Shown: positions 10,335-18,650 of the stretch, piece after piece
Layout: each line of letters begins with the position of its first letter
Position numbering within the stretch: position 1 is the stretch's first letter
Assembly (NCBI GenBank): GCA_043772005.1
Contig: JAYVGP010000021.1
Span: 1-64,000, forward strand
From: JAYSSF01 sp043772005
GTDB taxonomy: Bacteria > Patescibacteriota > Gracilibacteria > Absconditabacterales > Absconditicoccaceae
Length of the DNA stretch: 64,000 nucleotides
Direction: 5' to 3'
The notes under the pieces: model-generated
Seen by the model: only the letters and a program-made list of their open reading frames with translations
Databases searched by the model: none
What the model was told of the DNA's origin: nothing
Translations under genes and position numbers: made by a program

Positions 10335-10532
10335 TTATGCAGTAATCATGACTTTTCTGAATTTTTTGTATGCTCTTGCGCTCATTTTAATATTTACTTT
10401 CATACCATCACCAAGATCTACTTTTTTAGTGATCATATTCACCTTAAAAGTTCTCTTGGTCTTATTCATTGCATGAGATCTATTATTTCCAGATCCAGTT
10501 TTTGCCCCAGTGAGCATACATATTCTTGTCAT
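10335..10532 (-). CDS. rpmB: 50S ribosomal protein L28
   Basis: A 65-residue protein with the L28 signature MTRICMLTGAKTGSGNNRSHAMNKTKR (family: CQLTGKxPxxGNxVSHAxNKTKR). Start ATG 10532 is preferred over the in-frame TTG three codons upstream because L28 begins M-(A/S/T)-R-x-C. There are no UGA codons, as in other highly expressed genes here. It is the last protein gene of the ribosomal operon, between rplY and tRNA-Lys. Confidence 0.93.
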   Translation of the reverse strand: MTRICMLTGAKTGSGNNRSHAMNKTKRTFKVNMITKKVDLGDGMKVNIKMSARAYKKFRKVMITA

Positions 10533-10585
10533 AATATACAATATAAGTGATTAAAATTGTCTGTATGATAATTAATTAGTCTGAC

Positions 10586-11188
10586 TTATGCAGTAGGAGT
10601 TGTTGCTTCAGCCATAGGAGTAACTACAGCATCCTCAACCTCTTCTTCAAGAGCAACAGCAGCTACAACAGCTAAGTCAGCATCATCCAATATTATTACC
10701 TTTTTACCAAGGTTAATATCTTTTACAAAGATACCATCATCAAGTGTCTTGATCGTACTAATATCAAGCTCGATATGATGAGGTAGATCAGCAGGAAAAG
10801 CCTCTACTCTCACATGATCTCTCACGAGTTCAATCTTACCAATACCATCTTTATCGACAGGTGCAATTCCTATGAGGATGATTGACACTTCAGCAGATAC
10901 TTTCTCATTCGCATTTACAGCTAAGAAATCAATATGAATCACATCGTCAGTGATAGGATTCTTCTGGTAATCATGTACTAATACCATTTCCTTACTATCT
11001 CCTTCAAGATTAATCACCTGAGAAGAACCAGTCTGTCTATATGCTTTGATAAACTCATTTTTCTTGACCATCATATGCAAGTTTCATTCTACGTGTTTAC
11101 CGTAGATATTACATGGTACATATCATTGATTTCTGAGTTGTTTGTTTTGCTTACCGAATATGGTACGGTTTGTGATATTCAATTTCAT
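10586..11188 (-). CDS. rplY: 50S ribosomal protein L25 (Ctc/TL5 form)
   Basis: A 200-residue 5S rRNA-binding protein of the long L25/Ctc/TL5 form. The N-terminal L25 domain runs through FIKAYRQTGSSQVINLE and VLVHDYQKNPITDDVIHIDFLAV (typical: KxV.IHDVQxxPxxxxxxHVDFxxV). The C-terminal TL5 domain has VRVEAFPADLPHHIELDIS (typical: VxCLPxxLPxxIEVDVS). The tail is acidic and Ala-rich. UGA glycines near the N-terminus (RNQGYVP and HVEGNLH) join this gene across what looks like a gap in the standard code. It sits between rplS and rpmB. Confidence 0.9.
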
Positions 11189-11234
11189 CCGATCGGATTA
11201 TACAAGATATAAATGAGAAATATAGTTAATACGC

Positions 11235-11654
11235 TTATTCAGCTATCGCTTCTGTAGTTGGTTTTACTGCTGGCATTTGTAGCAACGAGCTACCTCTATT
11301 TTCTTTTGAAATAATACTTTTCATTTTTGCAGCTTTACCAACCTTAGTTCTGTGGTAGAAGAGTCTTGACTTTCTTACTTTATATTCATCCAAGAGCTCC
11401 ACTTTTTGAAACTTATTGTATGAAAGTGGATAGATTTTTTCAATCTTAACTCCTGATGATTCGCCTCTAAGTACAAAACTACCATCATGATTATGAGGTT
11501 TATTGATTCTGAGGACAATTCCACGGAATTTCCAGATTCTCTTATTGTTTCCTTCTCAGATGTTTTCTTGTACTTCGATAAGTTGACCTACCTTAACAGG
11601 CAAGATTTGATATCATTGTTCATTTACAATGTGCTGGATCAGTTGGAAATTCAT
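11235..11654 (-). CDS. rplS: 50S ribosomal protein L19
   Basis: A 139-residue L19 protein, located at the 30S-50S interface. Visible signatures are PVKVGQLIEVQENIGEGNNKRIWKFRGIVLRIN (typical: GDxVxVxxxIxEGxKxRxQxFEGVVIxR) and VKIEKIYPLSYNKFQKVELL followed by YKVRKSRLFYHRTKVGKAAKMK (typical: YLRxLxGKAARIKE). The C-terminal tail is extended by about 20 residues. UGA supplies the Gly in NEQGY and NIGEG. It is the third recognised ribosomal gene in the operon, after the two unknown small genes. Confidence 0.93.
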
Positions 11655-11699
11655 TACGATGAGAAATTTATGATTGTAAAATTATATCAAAGAAGGCAA

Positions 11700-11843
11700 T
11701 TATGCTCTTCTTACTTTTTTGACTACTTCTGCCTTCCACTTTCTTTGTTGTTCGAGATCTTTACGAAATTTCATCATCACAACTTTTTCAACTCTTATTT
11801 GAGCTTTTTTAAGCTTTTTCTTAGCACCACTTGCGAGTCTCAT
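11700..11843 (-). CDS. Small basic protein in the ribosomal operon
   Basis: A 47-residue, strongly basic, predicted helical peptide (MRLASGAKKKLKKAQIRVEK, later KFRKDL and KWKAEVVKKVRRA) with no UGA codon. Its ATG lies only 2 bases after the TAA of the 88-residue gene, which suggests translational coupling. rplS follows 45 bases later. The size, charge and position suggest a lineage-specific ribosome-associated protein, but I do not recognise a family. It is too short for a motif-based assignment. Confidence 0.6.
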   Translation of the reverse strand: MRLASGAKKKLKKAQIRVEKVVMMKFRKDLEQQRKWKAEVVKKVRRA

Positions 11844-11845
11844 AA

Positions 11846-12112
11846 TTACATAACATTAGAAAGTAAATCAGTCAGACCTTTTGATTCGATCTTCTTCTGC
11901 ACCATCGCAGTAGTAATACCGTATTTTTTGAGTCTTGCTTCAGCTTTAGGCAGAGTTGCTTGTACCCATTTAGTATTTCCCCAGTTAGCCTTCTTCCTCA
12001 GAGTATCAATATAAAATTCATACGCTTTTTGGAATCTCTTACCAGATCTCTTCTGGGTTCTTTTCGGATTATAGAACAAATGTTTAAAATGCTCTCTTAT
12101 TCACTTAGACAT
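11846..12112 (-). CDS. Conserved-looking basic protein in the ribosomal operon
   Basis: An 88-residue basic protein (MSKGIREHFKHLFYNPKRTQ, then KRFQKAYEFYIDTLRKKANWG, ending LTDLLSNVM). It lies 56 bases after rpsG, in the place where fusA or tuf is often found, and overlaps its regulation with the 47-residue gene (2-base gap). Codon use is like the neighbouring ribosomal genes, with one UGA (Gly4). I do not recognise it as a standard ribosomal protein. A ribosome-linked role is inference from position and charge. Confidence 0.65.
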
Positions 12113-12168
12113 TGTGGAAAGTATAATAGATAATTAAAATATGTAACACGATAATTATTAAGTCTGAC

Positions 12169-12633
12169 TTACAGATATTTAGCAAGATGAGCGTTGGCTT
12201 TGTTTGCTTCGGCCATTCTATGAGCTTCCTCCTTCTTCTTAACAGCAGTACCTTGACCAGTATAGGCTTCAAGTAATTCCTTTGTAAGTTTTTTAACAAA
12301 AGAACCCTTCTTTGCTCTTGAAGCATCGAGAATCCATTTGCATGAGTAGAAGAATCTCTTCTCACCTCTTACGTCCATCGGGATAGCATAGTTAGCTCCT
12401 CAAACTCTCTTACTCTTTACCATGACATTTGGTGAAGCATTTTCAATTGCAGTTTCCCATACGAGAAGTGCATTTTCATGCCCACTTGCTTGGATTTCAG
12501 CGAGAGTCTGAGTAAACAATCTTCTCGCAATAGTTTTTTTACCATCTTCCATAATAAAATTGATAAATTTCTCTATCTTAGGATTTGTACTTGGAAGATG
12601 AAATAAGTCAGCTTTTTTGTAACTTGTTGGCAT
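12169..12633 (-). CDS. rpsG: 30S ribosomal protein S7
   Basis: A 154-residue S7, which nucleates assembly of the 30S head domain. Signatures are KIEKFINFIMEDGKKTIARRLF (typical: KxINxxMxDGKKxxAxxIxY), ALLVWETAIENASPNVMVKSKRVGGANYAIPMDV and AHRMAEANKANAHL. The GG of VGGANY uses a UGA. ATG 12633 gives the family N-terminus; the longer in-frame extension upstream has no conserved content. It follows rpsL by 81 bp, the standard str-operon order. No fusA follows. Confidence 0.95.
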
Positions 12634-12714
12634 AATGACATTAAGGAAATTAATAAATTGGTGTGTTCTTCGCCGCAAATGTCTCACAGCTACTCACATT
12701 ATTGCTCTTCTTCT

Positions 12715-13137
12715 TTATTTTTTGATTTTTGGCCTTTTGGCTCCATAAACAGATCTTGATTGTTTTCTACCATCAACACCACTGCAATCATATACTCATC
12801 TCACAATATGATATCTCACACCTGGAAGATCCTTTACTCTTCCTCATCTGATCATTACCACACTGTGTTCTTGAAGATTATGTTTAACTCCCGGAATATA
12901 TGCATGTACTTCGGCACCATTACTCAATCTTACCTTAGCTACTTTACGCTGAGCAGAGTTAGGTTTCTTAGGTTTAAAGATAGTTACTTTGAGACAAACA
13001 CCTCTCTTGAATGGAGCAGAAATTTCTACTTTTTTATTCATTTTCAATTTGTTGATACCAAATTGTAGGGCAGGTGATTTGGACTTATACTTCTTTGCAG
13101 ATCTTCCCGTCTTGATGAGTTGGTTGATAGTAGGCAT
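12715..13137 (-). CDS. rpsL: 30S ribosomal protein S12
   Basis: A 140-residue S12, part of the decoding centre. It starts MPTINQLIKTGR and contains KKPNSAQRKVAKVRLSNG (typical: PKKPNSALRKVARVRLTNG) and RGGRVKDLPGVRYHIVRG. The first Gly of RGGRVKDLPG and the Gly of IVRGVYD are UGA codons, an invariant motif that confirms the recoding. About 20 residues of insertion lie near the N-terminus. It is the first gene of the minus-strand ribosomal operon. The 91 bp upstream should hold its promoter, but none is obvious. Confidence 0.96.
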
Positions 13138-13228
13138 GAATACAAAAATTGATTAGGACTAATAAATTTGGAAACTTCCACCATCATAGCAATTTGATAT
13201 ATGAAATCAAGTCAGAATTTGTCAAATT

Positions 13229-13804
13229 TTACCTCGTTAGACCGATAAAACTCTCGAGTTCAATTTTTCCAGTACCTCATAGCTGGGGATATTCGACAGT
13301 ACTCGTAATTTTCTTCATATTGGCGTCGATGGTAGTTGTGTCACCAAGAACTTCCGCAGGCTTGATTGTAATATATCTGTAGAATTGTGACGGAATCCCC
13401 GTTCCAGTATGACTATATGTTGTAATATTGTTGCCGGTAGTGATATATAGTCTTCTGCTTGCAAACGTCGTTCCATCGAGTACCTTAATGCCATTATTCA
13501 TACTTTCAATAGTATAGATGACATTATCACCCGTCATATTATCATCACAATTATTACTATTATTAAGAGCGATACATCATCGTGTCTGAGCCTTATCAAG
13601 ATTTGTATCTCTGATATTATACATCATTTCAAGTCACTCTTTGGCAAGCATGGTGGCGGTGGTTCTATTGCGAGAACGAGACCCAAGTGATAAACTGCCA
13701 GTAATAATAGATAAGATCGTCAAAATACCTATACTAAAGACAACGATAGTGATCAATACTTCGATGAGAGTCATAGACTTAATATGGTTGTAATTTATGA
13801 ACAT
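13229..13804 (-). CDS. Type IV pilin-like minor prepilin (second of pair)
   Basis: A 191-residue prepilin-like protein. The class III signal is HIKSMTLIEVLITIVVFSIG: basic leader, cleavage expected after Ser10, Glu at +5, then a hydrophobic helix. The residue at -1 is Ser instead of the usual Gly. The globular part is Thr/Asn-rich with Cys residues. UGA supplies glycines (AKEGLE and TRGC). It overlaps the end of the upstream prepilin gene by 10 bases, so the two are translationally coupled and probably work in one pilus or pseudopilus. PilV-like by position; the exact role is uncertain. Confidence 0.8.
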
Positions 13805-14301
13805 GATACTCGTTTCAATTTACAGGTAGATAAAGATAGTGTATAACATTTTGCATCAGCACCACCAGGGATATATGCCATAGTAAGTGGCACATCAACA
13901 TTAGTAATACCACTAAGAGAGCCTACTTGTGTTAGTACACATTGTCATTGACTTGTATCAAATGATAATATTTGACTTACAAATGCATCAGGGATGCCGT
14001 TGAGCGTGGATATATCAATCTTAGAAACATCGTCAAAATATAGAGAGTTTGCATTAGTTCAGCTAAGTGTCATAGATGTGCCTGTGTGTGCAAATATTAA
14101 ATTTAGACCACTACTATTGGTAGTTATAGCTCTAATAATAAAAGAATTATAATTTGCAAGAAAATTTTCTCTTGCGATACGAAAACGAAGCTCTTTGGTC
14201 TGATTACCAGAGATATTGAGTGTAATACTAAGCATAATACCAACCAGTACGATGACGATAATCATCTCGATAAGAGTAAATGCCTTGTGTAACTTTGTCA
14301 T
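13795..14301 (-). CDS. Type IV pilin-like minor prepilin (first of pair)
   Basis: A 168-residue prepilin-like protein with the class III signal KLHKAFTLIEMIIVIVLVGIM: cleavage expected after Ala7, Phe at +1 and Glu at +5. The -1 residue is Ala instead of Gly. The body resembles GspH/FimT minor pilins in size. ATG 14301 is chosen because sequence further upstream belongs to RNase P RNA. The gene starts about 40 bases after the 3' end of rnpB and overlaps the next prepilin by 10 bases. Confidence 0.8.
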
Positions 14302-14340
14302 TATAAAAAGTAAATAATGAATAATTGATCTGAAAATTAA

Positions 14341-14704
14341 GATCCTGTGAAATAAGCCCAGTTCTGTCAAGTCATGATATTGATCTCTGGATATAGTATC
14401 ATCAAACACGAGGGTCTGCATCACTATATCATCTTGCACGATCCCCACTAAGGAGGCACGCTTGCACCGACAAGGGTTTACCACTTGCTTGGCATTCTAC
14501 CAAGCTAAGTACCGGTAGTGATCCAAAGATCTCATCCAGATGTTTCACCTTTCATCAATAGTATAAACTATACAATCAATTAGTATTATCTCTGTGGCAC
14601 TTTCCTTTGCTATGAACAGATCCAACCGCTGTTAGCGGCTTGTCTCGTTATGGTGCTGGGACTTTCCTCTGTGACTGATCACAGTATCATGATATCACAA
14701 GATC
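14341..14704 (-). ncRNA. rnpB: RNase P RNA
   Basis: The catalytic RNA that matures tRNA 5' ends. Conserved signatures are visible on the minus strand: CACAGAGGAAAGTCC near the 5' end, GTGGTAAACCC in the middle, and GACAGAACTGGGCTTA near the 3' end. The ends are set by a 10-bp P1 helix: GATCTTGTGA (5') pairs with TCACAGGATC (3'), with one wobble pair. Length about 364 nt is normal for a type A RNA. Frames that appear to read through it (for example the N-terminal extension of the prepilin frame) are artefacts. Confidence 0.92.
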
Positions 14705-14801
14705 TCATCAACATCATGATGAATACAATGTCAATTTCAAGTTGAAAACCAAGTTAGAATTACTATTATTAGGATAAATTTTATTTTCTTGTGTGATACT
14801 G

Positions 14802-15029
14802 ATGAAATCTTCCCTTATTGTAGCATTAATCTTGATTGGAGTTGTGTTTATGATATCTGTACTGTTGATGAGCCCTAAAGGCTGACTTGGTTTTGGTATT
14901 GGTGGTGCTGGTGGAAGTAATGAATACTGATCCAAGAAATCTATTGAATTTACTCTCAAGAGAGTTGCGATGATTACAGGTATTGCATTCATAGTAGTTG
15001 CTCTTGCGATCCCCTTGATTGGTGACTAG
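14802..15029 (+). CDS. secG: Protein translocase subunit SecG
   Basis: A 75-residue SecG, the small subunit of the SecYEG channel. There are two membrane helices (LIVALILIGVVFMISVLLM and AMITGIAFIVVALAIPLIG) joined by the characteristic Gly-rich loop MSPKGGLGFGIGGAGGSNEYGSKK. Two loop glycines are UGA. It is divergent from rnpB and followed by a terminator, so it is a single-gene transcript. Confidence 0.9.
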
Positions 15030-15059
15030 TCTGTGTATAATGTAAAACTGATAGGGATT

Positions 15060-15084
15060 TCTTGCTGTAATGGCAAGATTTTTT
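15060..15084 (+). terminator. Terminator of secG
   Basis: The stem TCTTGC / GCAAGA with loop TGTAATG is followed by TTTTTTG, 31 bases after the secG stop. Confidence 0.75.
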
Positions 15085-15085
15085 G

Positions 15086-15115
15086 ACAAAACAAAAACAC
15101 TCTCCGAAGAGAGTG
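15086..15115 (-). terminator. Terminator of the T4SS-type pilin gene
   Basis: On the minus strand the stem CACTCTC / GAGAGTG with a TTCG tetraloop is followed by TTTTTGTTTT. It lies 20 bases after the stop of the gene at 15134-15562. Confidence 0.85.
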
Positions 15116-15133
15116 CTTGGTATAGAAGAGATA

Positions 15134-15562
15134 TTATCCTACAAACTTACCGATTACAAACATAATGAATTGTACAATGATGTAACTGGCTGCAATAAAT
15201 GCAAGACCAACTGCGGCCTGCTTAAGAATTGTGAAGCCTTCGTCATATTGTTTGCTGTCACCATTGGCAGTGAGCATCTTAAATCCAGCCCAGAGAAGAA
15301 TAAGGAGAGCAATCAAAGCAAGAAGACCAAGTACCCAGTTTACAATTCTTTTGATACCACAGATGAGTACAGGAGTATCAGCACCACAAGAAGATCCTTG
15401 AGATACAGCAATACCGGCATCTACTTGAGTAGGGAATGCGGATCCAGCAGCAAGACCATTATTGCCATTAGCACTTGTATTGCCATTTTGGGCAAATGCT
15501 GGGGCGAGAGTAAAGATTGCTGCAATACCAGCGAGGAGAGACCCAAAGAGGAATTTTTTCAT
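15134..15562 (-). CDS. T4SS-pilin-like (VirB2/TrbC-type) small membrane protein
   Basis: A 142-residue protein with a signal peptide (FLFGSLLAGIAAIFTLAPAFAQ), an Asn/Gly-rich linker, and two hydrophobic helices (VLGLLALIALLILLWAGFKMLTANGD and ILKQAAVGLAFIAASYIIVQFIMFVIG). This layout, with GFKMLTANGDSKQYDEG between the helices, is that of the VirB2-like pilin family common in CPR genomes. It contains about 16 Gly and no UGA, which suggests strong expression. It has its own consensus-like promoter and terminator. It may form a conjugation-like pilus or a simple membrane pore; no other T4SS genes are in the window. Confidence 0.75.
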   Translation of the reverse strand: MKKFLFGSLLAGIAAIFTLAPAFAQNGNTSANGNNGLAAGSAFPTQVDAGIAVSQGSSCGADTPVLICGIKRIVNWVLGLLALIALLILLWAGFKMLTANGDSKQYDEGFTILKQAAVGLAFIAASYIIVQFIMFVIGKFVG

Positions 15563-15597
15563 TGTGTTGTAGAGTAAGGTTAAATAAATTATATCTA

Positions 15598-15626
15598 ATT
15601 ATACACCAGTACCGCATAAAATGCAA
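15598..15626 (-). promoter_or_regulatory. Sigma-70-type promoter of the T4SS-type pilin gene
   Basis: On the minus strand, -35 TTGCAT (15626-15621) and -10 TATAAT (15603-15598) are separated by exactly 17 bases. Transcription should start about 30 bases before the ATG at 15562. Confidence 0.75.
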
Positions 15627-15636
15627 ATCTTTTTGC

Positions 15637-15660
15637 AAAAAAAACCTGACAAAAGTCAGA
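15637..15660 (-). terminator. Terminator of the FecR-like gene pair
   Basis: On the minus strand the stem CTGAC / GTCAG with loop TTTT is followed by GTTTTTTTT, just after the stop of the 47-residue gene at 15662. Confidence 0.7.
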
Positions 15661-15661
15661 T

Positions 15662-15805
15662 TTATTTATTTTTATAACCAAGGATGATTATGTCAGCTAG
15701 TAGAAATGGGAACATAAGCGCACGATATAAGCTTGGTCTAGACCAAAAATAAGCAGGATAGTCCTTGAGGAGAAATGAGATAATCTGATTAATCCTGGTT
15801 GTCAT
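15662..15805 (-). CDS. Small membrane-associated protein coupled to the FecR-like gene
   Basis: A 47-residue peptide (MTTRINQIISFLLKDYPAYF..., then ALMFPFLLADIIILGYKNK) with one likely membrane segment. Its ATG at 15805 lies 17 bases inside the end of the FecR-like gene in another frame, a layout typical of translational coupling. A terminator follows directly. I do not recognise a family. The existence of the product is inferred from overlap and terminator placement only. Confidence 0.5.
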   Translation of the reverse strand: MTTRINQIISFLLKDYPAYFWSRPSLYRALMFPFLLADIIILGYKNK

Positions 15806-17240
15806 TGTTATCGGTATCACAAATAGTAAGTTTGCTGAGAATAGATGTGAGGTAATCTGTGAGATATAGGTCTCAGCGAATTGAAGAGATAGTTTCAGCA
15901 AGGCTTATATCGATTGTAATATCAAATGAGCGTTGAAGCTGTTGAAGGTCAATAGTACTGATACATACTTCTCATTCGTATTTCATAATGATATGAATTT
16001 GTTGGTTTGTGAGAGGCGATTTTATTGTAGTATTCGCTATAATTTCTACATCATTTGTGCCACTATTGTTGGCCGACATATCATCCAGATTTTCATCTGG
16101 AGCAAGTACTCATCAGACTACAAGTGTATCTCAGCGAGATAATTTCTCCATTTCAAAGTCTGTGGTATCGCTACTCATCGTCAGAGCAAATAATGTATCA
16201 GGTGCAACATCAGAATTTACCATAGTATCGGTAGTTTTAGATAGTACTCCGCTAGCTTCAGCGTTGATGTCAGATGAGTCAGTTGTAATATTATATATGA
16301 TTTGAGTAGGTTTAGTACGTACTACATCTTCGTTCGAAGGTTCACTGAAAGCAAGTAGCGATTTGACATCATCAGTAGTAAAGTCAGGACTAGTGAGATC
16401 ATATGTCTGGCTAGTTGATTGGGTTTTGAGTTCATCATAGATCATTGCTATTTCAGCGTAAACCTTGACTGAGTCAGTCACTTCCGCTACATGAGAGCTC
16501 GCAAGCTGCTGTGTGACTGGGCTAGCAGTATTTGGTACAATCGATTCGATAGTAACTGAATCTCACTTATTCTGAACAAACTGTCTATCCTGAGTTGTGA
16601 CGAGAGCAAGATGTACGACATCATCTTTATTAGTAGTAATACGAGATGTGGGGGTCTGGATAGTGAGTTGCTCATAAGTAGCATCAGTTTCACTATCTTG
16701 GCTTGCTTTGTCGATTTGCATATAACGCGCATGATCTACTGATAAGATCAAACCTGAATCGGCATGTTCTACAATTGTGAGTTGGGCAGGTCACTCGACC
16801 ACACCATAGCTACCATCTCTGAGAGTAAAGTCAGCTTTACTCGTATTATATAGGTACACAACATCACCTCATTGAAGTTTGTTGGTTTTTGTAGATACTC
16901 CGTTGCGTACAATATTGATGTCTCATTGTGTAGCGAGGATATCACCTACGTAGCCAGCCTGTACTACGCTACCCTGACGAGCAATCAAGAGATTGTTTTG
17001 ATTCTGGAACAATGGTGCAGAGATCGGGGTGTATAGTATGTATATCAGAGTAAATGCAAGAGCGGCAGTAGTAGCAGTTTTGAAATACCAAGAATTCCTT
17101 ATCATCGAAAATGAAGTTGTCTGACGAATTGTAGGTTTGATCTGACTCTGTATGTTAGCAAAAATTTGTACCTTACGATCAGGAGTTAAACCAGTCTTCG
17201 ACTGCATATTGAAAAAATCACGAAGTGTTCCTGCGCTCAT
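15789..17240 (-). CDS. FecR-like anti-sigma/surface-sensing membrane protein
   Basis: A 483-residue protein. Residues 1-50 are cytoplasmic and basic/helical, residues 52-72 are a membrane helix (WYFKTATTAALAFTLIYILYT), and the rest is external. Residues about 85-190 resemble a FecR domain: LIARQGSVVQAGYVGDI, then GDVVYLYNTSKADFTLRDGSYGVVEGPAQLTIVEH. The C-terminal part is Thr/Ser-rich. UGA codons supply the key Gly-Gly of LQGGDVV. FecR proteins often regulate an ECF sigma factor, but none is adjacent here. A structural envelope role is equally possible. Confidence 0.6.
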
Positions 17241-17436
17241 TGCTATGATTGACTAAATGTAATCTCGCTGGTATATACGACTAAGTTACGACTTTGTGAC
17301 AAAAAAGTTTTTTTAATATACTATTCATTATTCAACCTCTATATAAGAGTACATAAAACTCAATACAGTATTTAGTTATGGAAACACTAATACAAAATAA
17401 TCAAAAATCCCTTGCAATTTTATTGTATATTGTTAT

Positions 17437-17571
17437 ATGGTACTCACTTGATTCTTTTTTGTCAAGTGAGAGTACGTTAGCTTTAGTTATTTAGTATTTT
17501 TTGTAGTACCATTGCACTTTAGTTCAGTACGCTTACGGCTTGTTCTTTCATTAGAACAAGCCATTTTTTTT
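17437..17571 (+). ncRNA. Candidate structured small RNA
   Basis: A non-coding stretch with layered base pairing and its own terminator. ATGGTACT (17437-17444) pairs with AGTACCAT (17505-17512). Inside it, CACTTGA (17445-17451) pairs with TCAAGTG (17462-17468). The 3' end is a perfect 10-bp hairpin GGCTTGTTCT / AGAACAAGCC (17537-17562) followed by A and nine T, a very strong terminator. Upstream is TTGCAA (17412) with TATATG about 16 bases later. No ORF of useful size exists in it. It does not show the signatures of tmRNA, SRP RNA or 6S RNA that I could check. The 5' end is uncertain. Confidence 0.55.
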
Positions 17572-17619
17572 TGGTTAAAACTATTGAAAAAGATAGCATT
17601 AGGGATTTTTAGTAAAAAA

Positions 17620-17688
17620 AGTCCAAAAATCATTTGTAATTCATATTTGCTTGAGGTGGCATTTTTTTAACCTCTATTTTGCTGGACT
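17620..17688 (+). other. Possible second folded element
   Basis: AGTCCA (17620-17625) can pair with TGGACT (17683-17688), enclosing a second hairpin GAGGT (17653-17657) / ACCTC (17670-17674). It follows the terminator of the candidate small RNA. It could be the leader of the transcript that includes the gene at 17869, or chance pairing in AT-rich DNA. No protein-coding frame covers it. Confidence 0.3.
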
Positions 17689-17721
17689 TGCATTTTCATC
17701 TTGTTTTGTTATATATCAGAC

Positions 17722-17868
17722 ATGAATCATATTACTCTTACTCCCATGACTCCCGTAACACCGATGATGGTGGCGAGATTTGTTATGGAGTAGAAGAGTA
17801 GAACTAGTAGAAAAATTAGATCTATTGCAAACAAACTCAATCTCGTCACCGAACTCAGCCTCGTGTAG
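17722..17868 (+). other. In-frame segment with two TAG stops before the 130-residue gene
   Basis: From ATG 17722 a frame runs 23 codons (rich in Met, Thr, Pro) to TAG at 17791, continues with 24 codons that look protein-like (KSRTSRKIRSIANKLNLVTE), and meets TAG at 17866, directly before the ATG at 17869 in the same frame. It may be a leader peptide, a decayed N-terminus of the following gene, or non-coding leader. Confidence 0.3.
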
Positions 17869-18261
17869 ATGAGATTTTTTGTTTTATATCACTATAACTG
17901 GATGGAGATAACTCAAGCAACCCAACAAGAACACATCACTGTGACCAAGACGATCACACGCCATCAGGTACAATATTTGTATGACATTTTGGATTGCTCT
18001 GAAGTGAAAGATACATATGCTTGTGTACAAGACACCTTATACTCACTACTGCAGTATCCTGATCAAGAATATCAGATCATCATTAAGAAGCTTAGCCATA
18101 AAGATCCAATATATTATCTATCTATCAATAACATTTGTAATGATGAATATATTGTACAAGCACAAGCAATTGTTTGGCACGATCTATTGCAGTGATCCGC
18201 TCTTGCAAGACTCATTAGAAAATATAAACCAAAAGACAAATCTTTAACCTTAATCATCTAA
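17869..18261 (+). CDS. Hypothetical protein
   Basis: A 130-residue protein of no recognised family, ending KYKPKDKSLTLII. It has no signal peptide. The N-terminus (MRFFVLYHYNW) is aromatic-rich, and an alternative start is the ATG 12 codons later (MEITQATQQ). The body is mixed alpha/beta in appearance, with YLYDILDCSEVKD and YQIIIKKLSHKDPIYYLSIN. One UGA (Gly after DLLQ) is needed to reach the C-terminus. It ends 3 bases before csaA, so the two probably share a transcript. Confidence 0.6.
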
Positions 18262-18264
18262 CCT

Positions 18265-18633
18265 ATGAGCAACAGCAAATCCCTGGGAAGGGAGACCTGA
18301 ATAATCACTTATTCTGACTTCGAACAAGTTGACATGAGAGTGGGTACCATCGTGACTGCTCAACCATTCCCCGAAGCTCGTAAACCTGCATATCAACTCA
18401 CCATTGATTTTGGCTCAGAGATCGGTATCAAGAAGTCATCTGCACAGATCACCGTCCACTATCAGCCAGAACAGCTGATCGGTAGACAAATCATTGCAGT
18501 CATCAACTTCCCAGCCAAGCAGATCGGTCCACGAATGTCTGAAGTATTGGTCTTGGGAGTACCAGATGAGACTGGAGCCGTGATCTTGCTTACACCAGAC
18601 AAGGCCAGCATGGATGGAGTCAGAGTTTTTTAA
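18265..18633 (+). CDS. csaA: CsaA-like tRNA-binding protein
   Basis: A 122-residue OB-fold protein of the CsaA/EMAP-II-like tRNA-binding family, also described as an export chaperone. Signatures are FEQVDMRVGTIVTAQPFPEARKPAYQLTIDFG (typical: F..v..RVGtI..a..fp.ArkPay.L.iDFG), GRQIIAVINFPAKQIGPRMSEVLVLG (typical: vvNfppr.ig.f.SevLvlG) and the C-terminal VILLTPD. The full length is present. It is close behind the 130-residue gene and followed by the DUF2750-like gene. Confidence 0.9.
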
Positions 18634-18650
18634 ATCCTCACTATAATAAC

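Noticed and set aside
14302..14484. N-terminal extension of the prepilin ORF
   Set aside because: This stretch is the 3' part of RNase P RNA, shown by its conserved motifs and P1 pairing.
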